From NCBI RefSeq assembly GCF_036884655.1, contig NC_088356.1, positions 18,345,001-18,409,000 of the forward strand: a stretch of DNA of 64,000 nucleotides. Reading direction: 5' to 3'. This document shows, in pieces, positions 12,702-22,132 of this stretch; positions within the stretch are counted from its first letter, which is position 1; each line of letters starts with the position of its first letter. The notes under the pieces are model-generated. The model was not told the DNA's origin, did not search any database, and saw only the letters and a program-made list of their open reading frames with translations. The translations under genes and the position numbers were made by a program. The DNA comes from Musa acuminata AAA Group. Its lineage: Eukaryota; Streptophyta; Magnoliopsida; Zingiberales; Musaceae.

Positions 12702-12709
12702 TATAAATA
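12702..12709 (+). promoter_or_regulatory. TATA box of E0 5' LTR
   Basis: TATAAATA in GGGGCCTATAAATACCCC. The same box is at 47692-47699 and 54921-54928 in E6, and inverted as TATTTATA in the minus-strand LTRs. Transcription should start about 30 bp downstream. Confidence 0.75.
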
Positions 12710-13375
12710 CCCCACCCATTCAGCACTGAAAAGATACAGACCTACACCGAAATCTTGATCTTTTCTGTGATTCTAAGAGCTCAAAAGTGTTGTAAAGCCT
12801 TTAAGTCTCCTCCTTCTGTTCTTCAAGTTTTTGAGTTGTAAAGTGAGGAGAGAAAGGTCTGTAAAGGTTGTCTCCTGAGCCTGTCAAAAGGAGAGAAACT
12901 GTAAAAGGGCAGTTGGCCTTCGCCTATTGAAGGAAGGCCTCTAGTTGACGTCGGTGACCTCGTCGGTGGAGGAAGCCAAAAGTGGAGTAGGTCAAGACTG
13001 ACCGAACCACTCTAAATCTCTGGTTTGCGTTTATTTTGAGCACTTTATCAATACTGCAAATCTCCTTCATAACTACTGCTCTCTGCGCTTTTACGAACAA
13101 ATTCTAAGTGCTGTTCTTTCCGAATCTGCATTCAGACGTAAATCGGTGTTTTCGTACATTACAGTTTACGTTTACGTTTTAATTCTGCAAAACTGTCTTC
13201 TACGCCTTCACGAACAAGTTTTTAAGTGCTGATCTGTCTGAATCTGCTTTCAGACGTAAACCAGCATTTTCGTACGATATTTACATCGTAGTTTACGTTT
13301 ACGCCTTGATTTTGTAAAACTGTCTTCTGCGCTTTTACGAACGAGTTTCTAAAGTTTAGATCCCTTTGAAACTGT

Positions 13376-13757
13376 GTCTAGACGTAAAATTGCGTTTAGA
13401 CGTAAAACTGCTCAAACTGTGTAAAGACGTTTTAGACGTAAACTGAGTTTAGACGTAAATCTGCGTTTAGACGTAAAACTGCGTTTAGACGTAAATCTGC
13501 GTTTAGACATAAAACTACGTTTAGACGTAAATCTGAGTTTAGACGTAAATCTACGTTTAGACGTAAAACTGCGTTTAGACGTAAATCTGCATTTAGACGT
13601 AAAACTGCGTTTAGACGTAAATCTGCGTTTAGACGTAAACTGCGCTTAGACGCAATCTGCGCTTAGACGCAAACTGTGTTTAGACGCAAACTGCGCTTAG
13701 ACGCAAACTGCGCTTAGACGCAATCTGCGCTTAGACGCAAACTGCACTTAGATACAA
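13376..13757 (+). repeat. ~18-bp GTTTAGACGTAAATCTGC tandem array in E0 leader
   Basis: About twenty units alternating TTTAGACGTAAATCTGCG and TTTAGACGTAAAACTGCG, grading at the right end into CTTAGACGCAAACTGCG. The core holds ACGT. It lies after the TATA box, so it is in the transcribed leader (R/U5). No spacers, so it is not a CRISPR array. Confidence 0.92.
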
Positions 13758-13886
13758 ACTGAGAATTAGCTTTTGCATCATAATAGTTTTTATTGAACGA
13801 ATGCAGCTTTTGGTTTTAATCGCTGTAAGATTTCCGCTGCACTAATTCACCCCCCCCCCCCTCTTAGTGCTCTCGATCCTAACAAT

Positions 13887-13898
13887 TGGTATCAGAGC
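13887..13898 (+). other. Primer binding site of E0
   Basis: TGGTATCAGAGC two bases after the LTR end, complementary to initiator Met tRNA. Confidence 0.9.
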
Positions 13899-13935
13899 AA
13901 GGTTAACTCTCTAACGGATTAAAACCCAAAGAGAA

Positions 13936-15515
13936 ATGGCATACGCCGGAAACCAAGAGGGGCATTCTATTATGCGTCCACCCATGTTCAGTGGGACGGA
14001 CTACACCTACTGGAAGACCCGAATGAGGATCTTTCTTATTTCTATGGATTTTGAACTGTGGAATCTTGTCGAAAACGGATTTCGAAGTCTTCTCTTCCAA
14101 TGATCGATTGGAATGATTTGGAGAAGAAGGCTTTCGCTCTTAATGCAAAGGCTATGAATGCCTTATTTTGTGCACTTGATAAAAATGAGTTTAACCATGT
14201 TTCAACTTGTGAAACTGCATTTGATATTTGGCACACACTCGAAGTGACCCATGAGGGCACAAGTAGAGTAAAAGAGTCAAAAATCAATTTGTTGTTACAT
14301 TCTTTTGAACTTTTCCGCATGAAACCGAGTGAAACCATTGGCGACATGTTTACCCGTTTCACGGATGTCGTCAACGGTCTAAAAGGACTCGAAAAGAGCT
14401 TTTCAGATTTTGAGCTTGTTAACAAGATACTAAGATCCTTTCCTAAGAGTTGGGATCCTAAAGTCACTGCTATTCAAGAGGCAAAAGATCTGCGAAATTT
14501 CCCTCTTGAAGAACTAATCGGGTCATTAATGACCTACGAAATGACTTGTAAAGCTCATGAAGAGCAAGAAGACATCCTTCCAAAGAACAGGAAGGATATG
14601 GCACTCAAAACTTCTGAATGCCACTTGAGAGAAAACTCAAGTGATGAGGACTATGATGATGACTTGGCACTTCTAACAAGAAAGTTTAAAAAGTTCTTTA
14701 AAAGAAACAAGTTTAAGAATGATGCAAAAAATAAACTTGAACCCAAGAAGGACCAAGTAATCTGCTATGAATGCAAAAAGCCGGGACACTACAAGAGTGA
14801 TTGTCCCCAAGTCAAGAAGAGAACATCAAAGAAAAAGGCGCTTCAAGCAACATGGGATGACTCAAGCGCATCCGAAGAAGAGGAGTCCAACACCGAGCAA
14901 GTTGCTCATTACGCCTTAATGGCCATCGAAGATGAGGTAACAAATTCAATAGATGCAGATTTATCATTCGATGAATTATTAAATGCTTTCCATGAATTGT
15001 TTGATGAATGTAAAAATATCAGTAGAAAATACAAATTGCTGAAAAAGGTGCATGATAGTCTTACTTGTGAGTTTGACAAGTTAAAAGTTGAACATCATGA
15101 TAGTTTACATTCATGTATCAAATGTCATGATTTAGAAACATTCCAAAAAGAAAACCTGCTACTCAAGGACACCTTGAAGAAATTCGAGGTTGGTAGCAAG
15201 TCATTGAACATGATCCTTGCAAACAAGGGTCACGTTCCAAAAAGAAGTGGAATTGGATTTGTGAGAAGTCCTCACCTAAATCCAACCACTTTTATAAAAG
15301 GCTCCATCTTACATGTTCAACACCAAGCAAAATGCAACTTTTGTTGCAAAATTGGACACAAGACACATTGTTGTCCATTCAAGAAAATAAGTCCAAACAA
15401 ATTGATTTGGGTTCCTAAAGGAACCATGAAAAATTCTATGCAACATGATAAATGTAGATCTATTTGTGAGGAACCCAAAAGCAAATGGGTACCTAAACAT
15501 CATCCTTTCTTGTAG
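13936..15515 (+). pseudogene. gag: E0 gag (capsid and two zinc knuckles), one frameshift
   Basis: Gag of a Sirevirus-like element, which packages the RNA. The ATG at 13936 opens MAYAGNQEGHS. A single lost T near 14085 (compare 48715) shifts the frame, which is then open from 14058. The capsid part carries WNDLEKKAFALNAKAMNAL and FRMKPSETIGDMFTRF. The first knuckle CYECKKPGHYKSDC is intact (CX2CX4HX4C), and a second knuckle-like CNFCCKIGHKTHCC sits near the C-terminus. The frame ends at TAG 15513-15515, just before the protease in the same frame. The same TAG occurs in E6. One deletion and one stop make this a pseudogene unless the stop is read through. Confidence 0.85.
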
Positions 15516-16744
15516 AAAACTAAACCATCGCAAGCTAGGAGCAAGAGATGGTACCTTGATAGTGGATGCTCAAGGCATATGACCGGAGATCCATCTCAAT
15601 TCTCTAAGCTCACTAGCATAGACGAAGGCTATGTCACCTTCAGAGACAACAACAAGGGTAAAATCATTGGCAAAGGAACCATAGGTAACAAATCCAACCT
15701 CTTTATTGAAGATGTTCTGTTAGTTGATGGTTTAAAACATAACCTCTTGAGTATTAGTCAATTATGTGATGAAGGATATACTGTCAAATTCGAATCTAAT
15801 GCTTGCATCATTGAAAAACCACATAAAAATATGTCTATGATTGCATTAAAACAAAATAACATATACACTATTGACATCAATGACTTATGTGATGAAATGT
15901 GTTTTGCGGTTATGAATGAGGATGCTTGGCTATGGCATAGAAGATTAGGTCATGCTGGCATGAAACTAATCACTCAAGTATCATCTAGAGAACTTGTAAG
16001 AGGAATTCCTCATATCAAGTTCATCAAAGATAATGTATGCGATGCTTGCCAATTAGGTAAACAAATTAAGGGTAGTTTCAAAGCTAAGAATCAAATAAGC
16101 ACCTCTAGGCCCTTACAATTGATCCATATGGACTTGTTCGGACCAATCTCTACATCGAGTCTAGGAGGTAGCAAATACGCATTTGTCATTATTGATGACT
16201 ATAGCAGATATACATGGACCTACTTCTTAAAACAGAAAAATGAATGCTTTAGATATTTTACCAAGTTTTGTAAACTTGTTCAAAATGAGAAGGGATCTAT
16301 GATTTCGTCAATTAGAAGTGATCATGGTGGAGAATTTCAAAACCATGATTTCCAAGAATTCTATGAACTCAATGGATACAACCATAATTTCTCTACTCCA
16401 AGAAATCCTCAACAAAATGAGGTAGTAGAAAGAAAAAATCGAAATCTACAAGAAATGGCAAGAACCATGTTGAATGAACATAGCCTACCAAAATATTTTT
16501 GGGCCGAAGCTGTAAACACTGCATGCTATATTTTGAATAGAGTTCTAGTAAGACCCTTACTCACCAAAACTCCTTATGAGTTATGGAATAACAAAAAACC
16601 CAATGTCTCATATTTTAAAGTCTTTGGGTGTAAGTGTTTTATCTTGAATAAAAAGGATAACTTAGGAAAATTCGATGCTAAACCTGATGAAGGAATATTT
16701 CTTGGTTATTCTTCGGTTTCTAAAGCTTTTCGTATTTTCAATAA
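15516..16744 (+). pseudogene. pol: E0 protease and integrase, truncated
   Basis: It continues the gag frame after the TAG. The protease active site is LDSGCSRHMTGD (about 15555-15590). The integrase zinc-finger region has [12 protein letters not shown] and [14 protein letters not shown]. The integrase core follows with D in MDLFGP, D in IRSDHGGEF and E in VVERKNR. The frame stays open to the join at 16744, ending just after SSVSKAFRIF; the few codons beyond come from LTR sequence. RT and RNase H are absent. Protease and integrase residues are present, but the fragment cannot support transposition alone. Confidence 0.85.
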
Positions 16745-19091
16745 AAGCTGCGTTCGTTCAATATTTTAGCGATTAAAAACAAAAGCTGCGTTCGTTCAAT
16801 AAAAACTATTATGATGCAAAAGCTAATTCTCAGTTTGTATCTAAGTGCAGTTTACGTCTAAACGTAGTTTACGTCTAAACACAATTTGCGTTTAAATGCA
16901 GTTTGCGTCTAAACGCAGTTTTACGTCTAAACGCAGATTTACGTCTAAACGCAGATTTACGTCTAAATGCAGATTTACGTCCAAACTCAGTTTTACGTCT
17001 AAAACGTAGTTTTACGTTTAAACGTAGTTTACGTCTAAACGTAGTTTTACGTGTAAAGGCAGATTTACGTGTAAAGGCAGATTTACGTCTAAACATAGAT
17101 TTATGTCTAAACGCAGATTTACGTCTAAACGCAGTTTGCATCTAAACACAGTTTACGTCTAAACACAGTTTACGTCTAAACGCAGTTTGCGTCTAAACGC
17201 AGTTGGCGTCTAAGCGCAGATGACAGTTTGCAATTATAAATGGAATCAAGACGTAAACGTAAACTGCACAGAAACTCGTTCGTAAAAGCACAGAAGACAG
17301 TTTGCAGTTATAAATGGAATCAAGACGTAAACGTAAACTGCACAGAAACTCGTTCGTAAAAGTGCAGAAGACAGTTCGCAGTTATAAACAGATTCAAGAC
17401 GTAAATGTAAGCTGCAATGTAAAGATCGTACGAAAACACCTTTTTACGTCTGAATGCAGATTCGGAAAGATTAGAACTTAGAAACTTGTTCGTAAAAGCG
17501 CAGAGAGCAGTGGCTATGTAGGAGGTTTGCAGTAATGATAAAGTGCTCAAAATAAACGCAAACCAGAGATTTAGAGTGGTTCGGTCAGTCTTGACCTACT
17601 CCACTTTTGGCTTCCTCCACCGGCGAGGTCACCGACGTCAACTAGGGGCCTTCCTTCAATAGGCGAAGGCCAACTGCCCTTTTACAGTTTCTCTCCTTTT
17701 GACGGGCTCAGGAGACAACCCTTACAGATCCTTTCTCTCCTCTCTTTACAACTCAAGACTTGAAGAACAGAGAAGAGGAGAACTTTAGGACTTTACACAC
17801 ATTTGAGCTCTTAGAGTCACTGAAAAGATCAAGAATTCGGTATGGATCTGTATCTTTTCAGTGCTGAATGGGTGGGGTATTTATAGGCCCCAACCCAATT
17901 CAAATTTGGAGCTCAAAACGATCAAATCCCGGAATTCCGGGATCAGGCGGTTGCACCTCTTGACTGGAGAGGTTGCACCGCCTGGCAGAGCTCGAAGACC
18001 GAGCTCAGGCGGTGCCACCTCTCTGTCAGGGAGGTTGCACCGCCCAGTCTTGCTCGAAGACTGAGCTCAGGCGGTGCCACCTCTCTGTCAAGGAGGTTGC
18101 ACCGCCCAGTCTTGCTCGAAGACTGAGCTCAGGCGGTGCCACCTCCCGGCTGGGGAGGTTGCACTGCCCAGTCTCGCTGGGAGGCTTAGCCCAGGCGGTG
18201 CCACCTCCTGGCCTAGGCGGTTGCACCTCCTGGTGCAATCAGGGTCCGAATGGTTAGCTCCATTCGGCCCAATTTCAGTCTTTCAGGGGCCCAATTGCCC
18301 CAAGATTAAGCTAATGGGATCACCTCCCATTTTCCAACTTAATCAACGTGCTAACTACGATTAGATCTAAGACAATTTCTGCAGCTTTGCTTCGGTGCGT
18401 CAATCGCTTCTTCCGGCGAGTTTCCGGCGAACTTTCGTCGATCATCCGATGAACCCTCGGTGATGCTCCTGCGGACTTCCGGCAAACTCCTGGACTTTGC
18501 GACGATCCACTTGGCAAGTTCCGACGAGCTTCGCTTGGCAAGCTTCTGGACTTCTCGGATCTGTTCTCGCAGAACCTCCGACGACCGTCCGAACTTCCGT
18601 CGAACTCTCGAACTCCCAACGTGATCATGAACTTGACTCTGGCGCAACTCCTGCTGCTTGTCTAACTTTCATCGTAGTTAATCCTGCACACTTAAAACAA
18701 ACACTTCGATCGAGACAATTAATACTAAGCATTAATCACGTTGTCCGGCATGTCATTGGTCCCTCGACGCTTCGTCCGATTCTTCGGCGCATCGTCCTTT
18801 CCTGCAGCCTATTGCCCAATCGGCCAGTTGACTCCGCAACTCCGATATCCTTGGCATAATACCCGCTCTTCTTGGCCCGATGCCCGAGTCCACGGCCCGA
18901 AGCCTTCTGTCGATACGTCGACCGATCCACCGGCCCGACGTCCAATCTTCTGACATGTTCCTCCGGTACAACATGATGTTCCTGCTTTAATTGTCTCATC
19001 CTGATCAAAGCATCCTGCGTCACTCAAAACGCATATTAAATCATAAACATATATCAAGTAGTTTCATCATCAAAATACGAGATTCAACAAT
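16745..19091 (-). repeat. Inverted, chimeric LTR of the same family fused to E0
   Basis: Read on the minus strand, 18690-16745 matches the E0/E6 LTR (GC-rich repeats, TATA box, leader array), almost identical over the repeat block. Between 18690 and 19091 it instead matches the longer U3 start of the minus-strand elements (GTTGTCCGGCATGTCATTGG, TGCCCAATCGGCCAGTTGAC), ending GATTCAACA at 19091. The last bases of the LTR (left side here) are missing. Three ~75-bp repeats (17223-17450) lie in the leader. It ends inside another LTR piece (E1). Confidence 0.8.
16831..17222 (-). repeat. Inverted ~18-bp ACGT array
   Basis: Reverse complement of the E0 leader array (TTTACGTCTAAACGCAG units), about twenty copies. 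It pairs in inverted orientation with 13376-13757. Confidence 0.9.
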
Positions 19092-20302
19092 TACAACAGC
19101 ATTTTCTTTTCTTTTTGCTCTCAATTATGTGTGTTAACCAAGGATAAGAGGGGTATTTATAGGCCTCAAGTGGATTCAAACTTGGAGCAAAAAAAGATCT
19201 CATTTCGGGTTTTTTGGGTCCTAGCAGTACCATCGCTTATGTTGGGTGGTACCACCGCCTACAGCATTGACATTGGGCGATACCATCGCCTAGTCTGGCA
19301 GTACCACTGCTTGGCACCCTACCACTAGGTAGTACCACTGCCTAATCTGACAGTACCACCACTTGACAGTATCTCAAAGATTGTGTCTAGGCAGTACCAC
19401 CACCCAAACCGACAGTACCACCACCTGACATAGTCTCGGAGATTGTGCCACGAAGGTTCCACCTGTTGGGTCATTGTTTGGGCCTTTCACTTTGCCCAAC
19501 ACCGCCCAAACTTGGGCCCAATTGACCCCTAATTGAGTTAGCCCAATTCTAAACTAATTATGTGCTAACTATGAATTTTAAGGCATACACTAAGCTAAAT
19601 AAGTCTGGTAAGTCTAGGTTTCTTCTAGTGAGCTTTCGACGATCTTCTGGCAAACTTCCGACGATCTCTTGGTAGTGTTCCAGTGGACTCCCAGCAAGCT
19701 CCTGGACTTCACGTTGATCTTCTTGATGAGTTCCAATGAGCTTCTTTGGTAAGCTCTTGGACTTCTGGATTAATTCCGACAGAACTTCCGACGAATGTCC
19801 GGACTTCCGATGAACTCTCAAACTCCCAACGAAATCTCGTTCTCGACTCCAGGACTTCATTTTGCTTTATTCCTTGATTGCTATCATAGTTAATCTTGCA
19901 CACTTAAAACCTACTTCGATCTAGACAATTATTATAAAGCTAATTAAATGTTGTCCAACATGTCATTGGTTCATTGACGCTTCATTTGAATCTTCGGCGC
20001 ATTGTCCTCTCTTGCGGCCTATTGCCCAATTGGCCAGTTGACCTCTGCAACTTCGATATCCTTAGCACAATTTTTGTTCTTCTTGGCCTGATGCCTGAAC
20101 CCATGGCCCGAAGCCTTCTACCGATACGTCGATCGGTCCTCCGACTCGACATCCAATCTTCTGACATGTTCCACTCCGGTCCAACATGATTCTTCTTGCT
20201 TTTAATTGTCTCTCCCTAATCAAAACTTCCCGTGTCACTCAAAACGTTGATCAAATCAAAACACTATCAATTGGTCTCATCATCAAAATTCGAGATTTAA
20301 CT
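19092..20302 (-). repeat. LTR of E1, left part missing
   Basis: Begins mid-LTR (compare 42165 onward) and holds an inverted TATA box TATTTATA at 19154-19161, then the CAGTACCACCGCC-type repeat block and the long U3. Its outer end, GATTTAACT at 20302, is mutated from GATTCAACA. A polypurine tract follows. Confidence 0.8.
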
Positions 20303-22132
20303 ATCTCCCCCTTTTTTATAATGATAACTAATTGGTGATGGAGTTAACCTTAACTCCCCATATCAATATGCCATATTGATAGAACCTTGAATTCAAGTTG
20401 AATTCAAGTCAAAGTAATATTTTATCATGAATATGTGCATATCATTTCATTGCATGCATCATTATCATAAGTTTTGCATGCATCATTCAAATCATCATGG
20501 TATCAAAATATCAAAGTATATTATATCCTATCATGTATGATCATCATATCATCGTATCTTCTCCCCCTTTGTCATCGACAAAAAGGTGAAGTGTATCTAG
20601 CAAGTGTTTGAGATATAATTTCAAATCATTGCATTTATCATCATGCAAGATAGCAAGTATTTTTACAAAATTTTCACACCTTTTACATCTACTAGAAACG
20701 TGTAAGCTCGCATTTTTGTAAGCTAGCAAATTTAGTAAGTTTTGCATAATTTTGGAACTTGTAGGCTAGCAAAATTTACACCTAGGAAAGTTGGCAAAAC
20801 TTTTGAATCTTTTGAGATGAGCAAGCTTTTTGCTTCTCTTTATGATGTGCAAACTAGTAACTTTTTGCTTTTTCTTGAAGTATGCACGCTAGCAAACTCC
20901 CATTAAATGTGCAAAATAGGATGTTTTTCTCTTTTGAGAAATGCAGTTTTTGCTTCCTTTTGCAATGTGCAAGTTGCAAGGTTTGCTTCTTGAGATAGGC
21001 AAGATAGCACTTTTGCTTCTCTTGAGATTGCAAGACAGTATTTCTTCTCTTTTGAGATGAGCAAGCTAGCATGATTTGCTTCTTCTTGAATTATGCTAAC
21101 TAGCAAATTTAGGTTCTCTTTTGAGATGTGTACACTAGCAATTCTTTCTCCCCCTTTGTCATTGGCAAAAAGAGGGGAATAATAATATAATAGTGTAATT
21201 CATTTCCTTCTTACATCAATGTTCTAAGCATCACATAAATACAAAGGTGTCATATGAAAATCATGACATGAAAGATGGAAGATCAAGAAAGATCAATTGT
21301 GAATGATCCATTTAAATAATTCTCCTTTTTAGTAATTATCAAAAAGAAACATGATAGTTCAAAAGCAAGATCTTGATTCATAGAAAAATCTCATATATCA
21401 AATATGGAGAAATCAAGATGATGATTTATATAAAAAAATATCATAAGTTATAATCAAGAGAAAAATTATCATTCATTTTCAACTCATTCAATTTGTCAAA
21501 TCAACATTACTTGGGTATGCATGATATCAAAACATGGTTTCAAGTCTTCAACATATAACATGCATAATTTCAATCCATTACAAACCATTATCAAGTTCAT
21601 AGTGTGTTTGTATAAGTCCTTTAGTAAATGGTAAGAAGAAATCAACAAAGATAGAAAATATATTGATTCTTATAAAAGATATCTCAAGTAGAGAAATCAA
21701 AAGAAAGTTCGTGATTCGATTGAAAATTTTTCATTCAAATTCAAATCATCAAAATCACTTTTCAAAAAATTCAATAAAGGGAACGGGAACTTGATTCATG
21801 CATAATGTCTCAATTTATCATGAATCATAAAAAAATTTAGAGTATCAAGTGAAGGAATCATGATTCGTGTGACAAAAATATTGTTGATTCATGCATTCAA
21901 ACCATTATTACTTCAACTCATTATGCATAGTTTCAAAATGTAAAATCATCAAATATGATACAAGGAATTTATGATCGTCTTGGCTTCCATCTGAGATTGA
22001 TCTATTAAGGAATTTATCTCTAAAATATTCTTGTGTTGCTGTAAAATTTCATCACAAATTGTTGAAATTTTTCGACGAAAATTCTACTATCACAACTTGC
22101 ACCGATTTTCATACTGTTATAATATCGAAATC
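20303..22132 (-). other. AT-rich internal region of E1 with GCTAGC repeats
   Basis: Starts with the inverted polypurine tract ATCTCCCCCTTTTTT. Further CTCCCCCTTTGTCATC words are at about 20563 and 21147. Between 20680 and 21140 a degenerate word, GCAAGCTAGCAA then TTTTGCTTCT, recurs every 30-50 bp. From 21150 to 22132 the sequence is AT-rich with CATGAT/ATCATG words and no coding signal. Confidence 0.7.

Larger units (their letters stand above)
11829..13884 (+). repeat. 5' LTR of E0, 2056 bp
   Basis: Starts TGTTGAATCTCGG and ends GATCCTAACA. In order: a GC-rich repeat block (12351-12643), TATA box (12702), a leader with two to three ~120-bp repeats (about 13085-13350), an ~18-bp array (13376-13757), a 12-C run (13850-13861) and the end. 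It is about 340 bp longer than the E6 LTRs, mainly from the ~120-bp repeats and a longer array. Confidence 0.92.
11829..16744 (+). mobile_element. E0: truncated Sirevirus-like Ty1/copia element
   Basis: A complete 5' LTR (11829-13884), primer site, gag, protease and integrase, ending suddenly at 16744 after the integrase core, where it is joined to an inverted LTR. RT, RNase H, polypurine tract and the direct 3' LTR are missing. It is very close to E6 in gag and integrase. The junction shares AAAAG between the two parent sequences, which fits a microhomology join. The base run before the LTR is AGTAT (11824-11828), and no matching duplication is seen after 19091. Confidence 0.85.
19092..22132 (-). 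mobile_element. E1: remnant of a minus-strand Sirevirus-like non-autonomous element
   Basis: An LTR part, then the polypurine tract and AT-rich internal sequence up to the E2 insertion at 22133. No gag or pol is readable. The piece may resume at 31521-31828, past E2. It is the host of E2: AAATC at 22128-22132 is repeated at 31516-31520. Confidence 0.7.

Noticed and set aside
13376..13757. CRISPR-like array
   Set aside because: Units are directly adjacent with no spacers, in a plant LTR leader; it is a minisatellite. The RRKSAF- and LRLDVN-type frames across these arrays are artefacts.
11829..19091. E0 plus inverted LTR as one complete element in a target duplication
   Set aside because: Left flank AGTAT and right flank ATTAC do not match, and the second LTR is inverted, so this is a rearranged fusion.
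20544..20747. Minus-strand short frames with cysteine and lysine runs in the AT-rich regions (also 20854-21106, 35045-35341, 43724-44106)
   Set aside because: They arise from the GCAAGCTAGCAA repeats and are not shared in frame between the elements.
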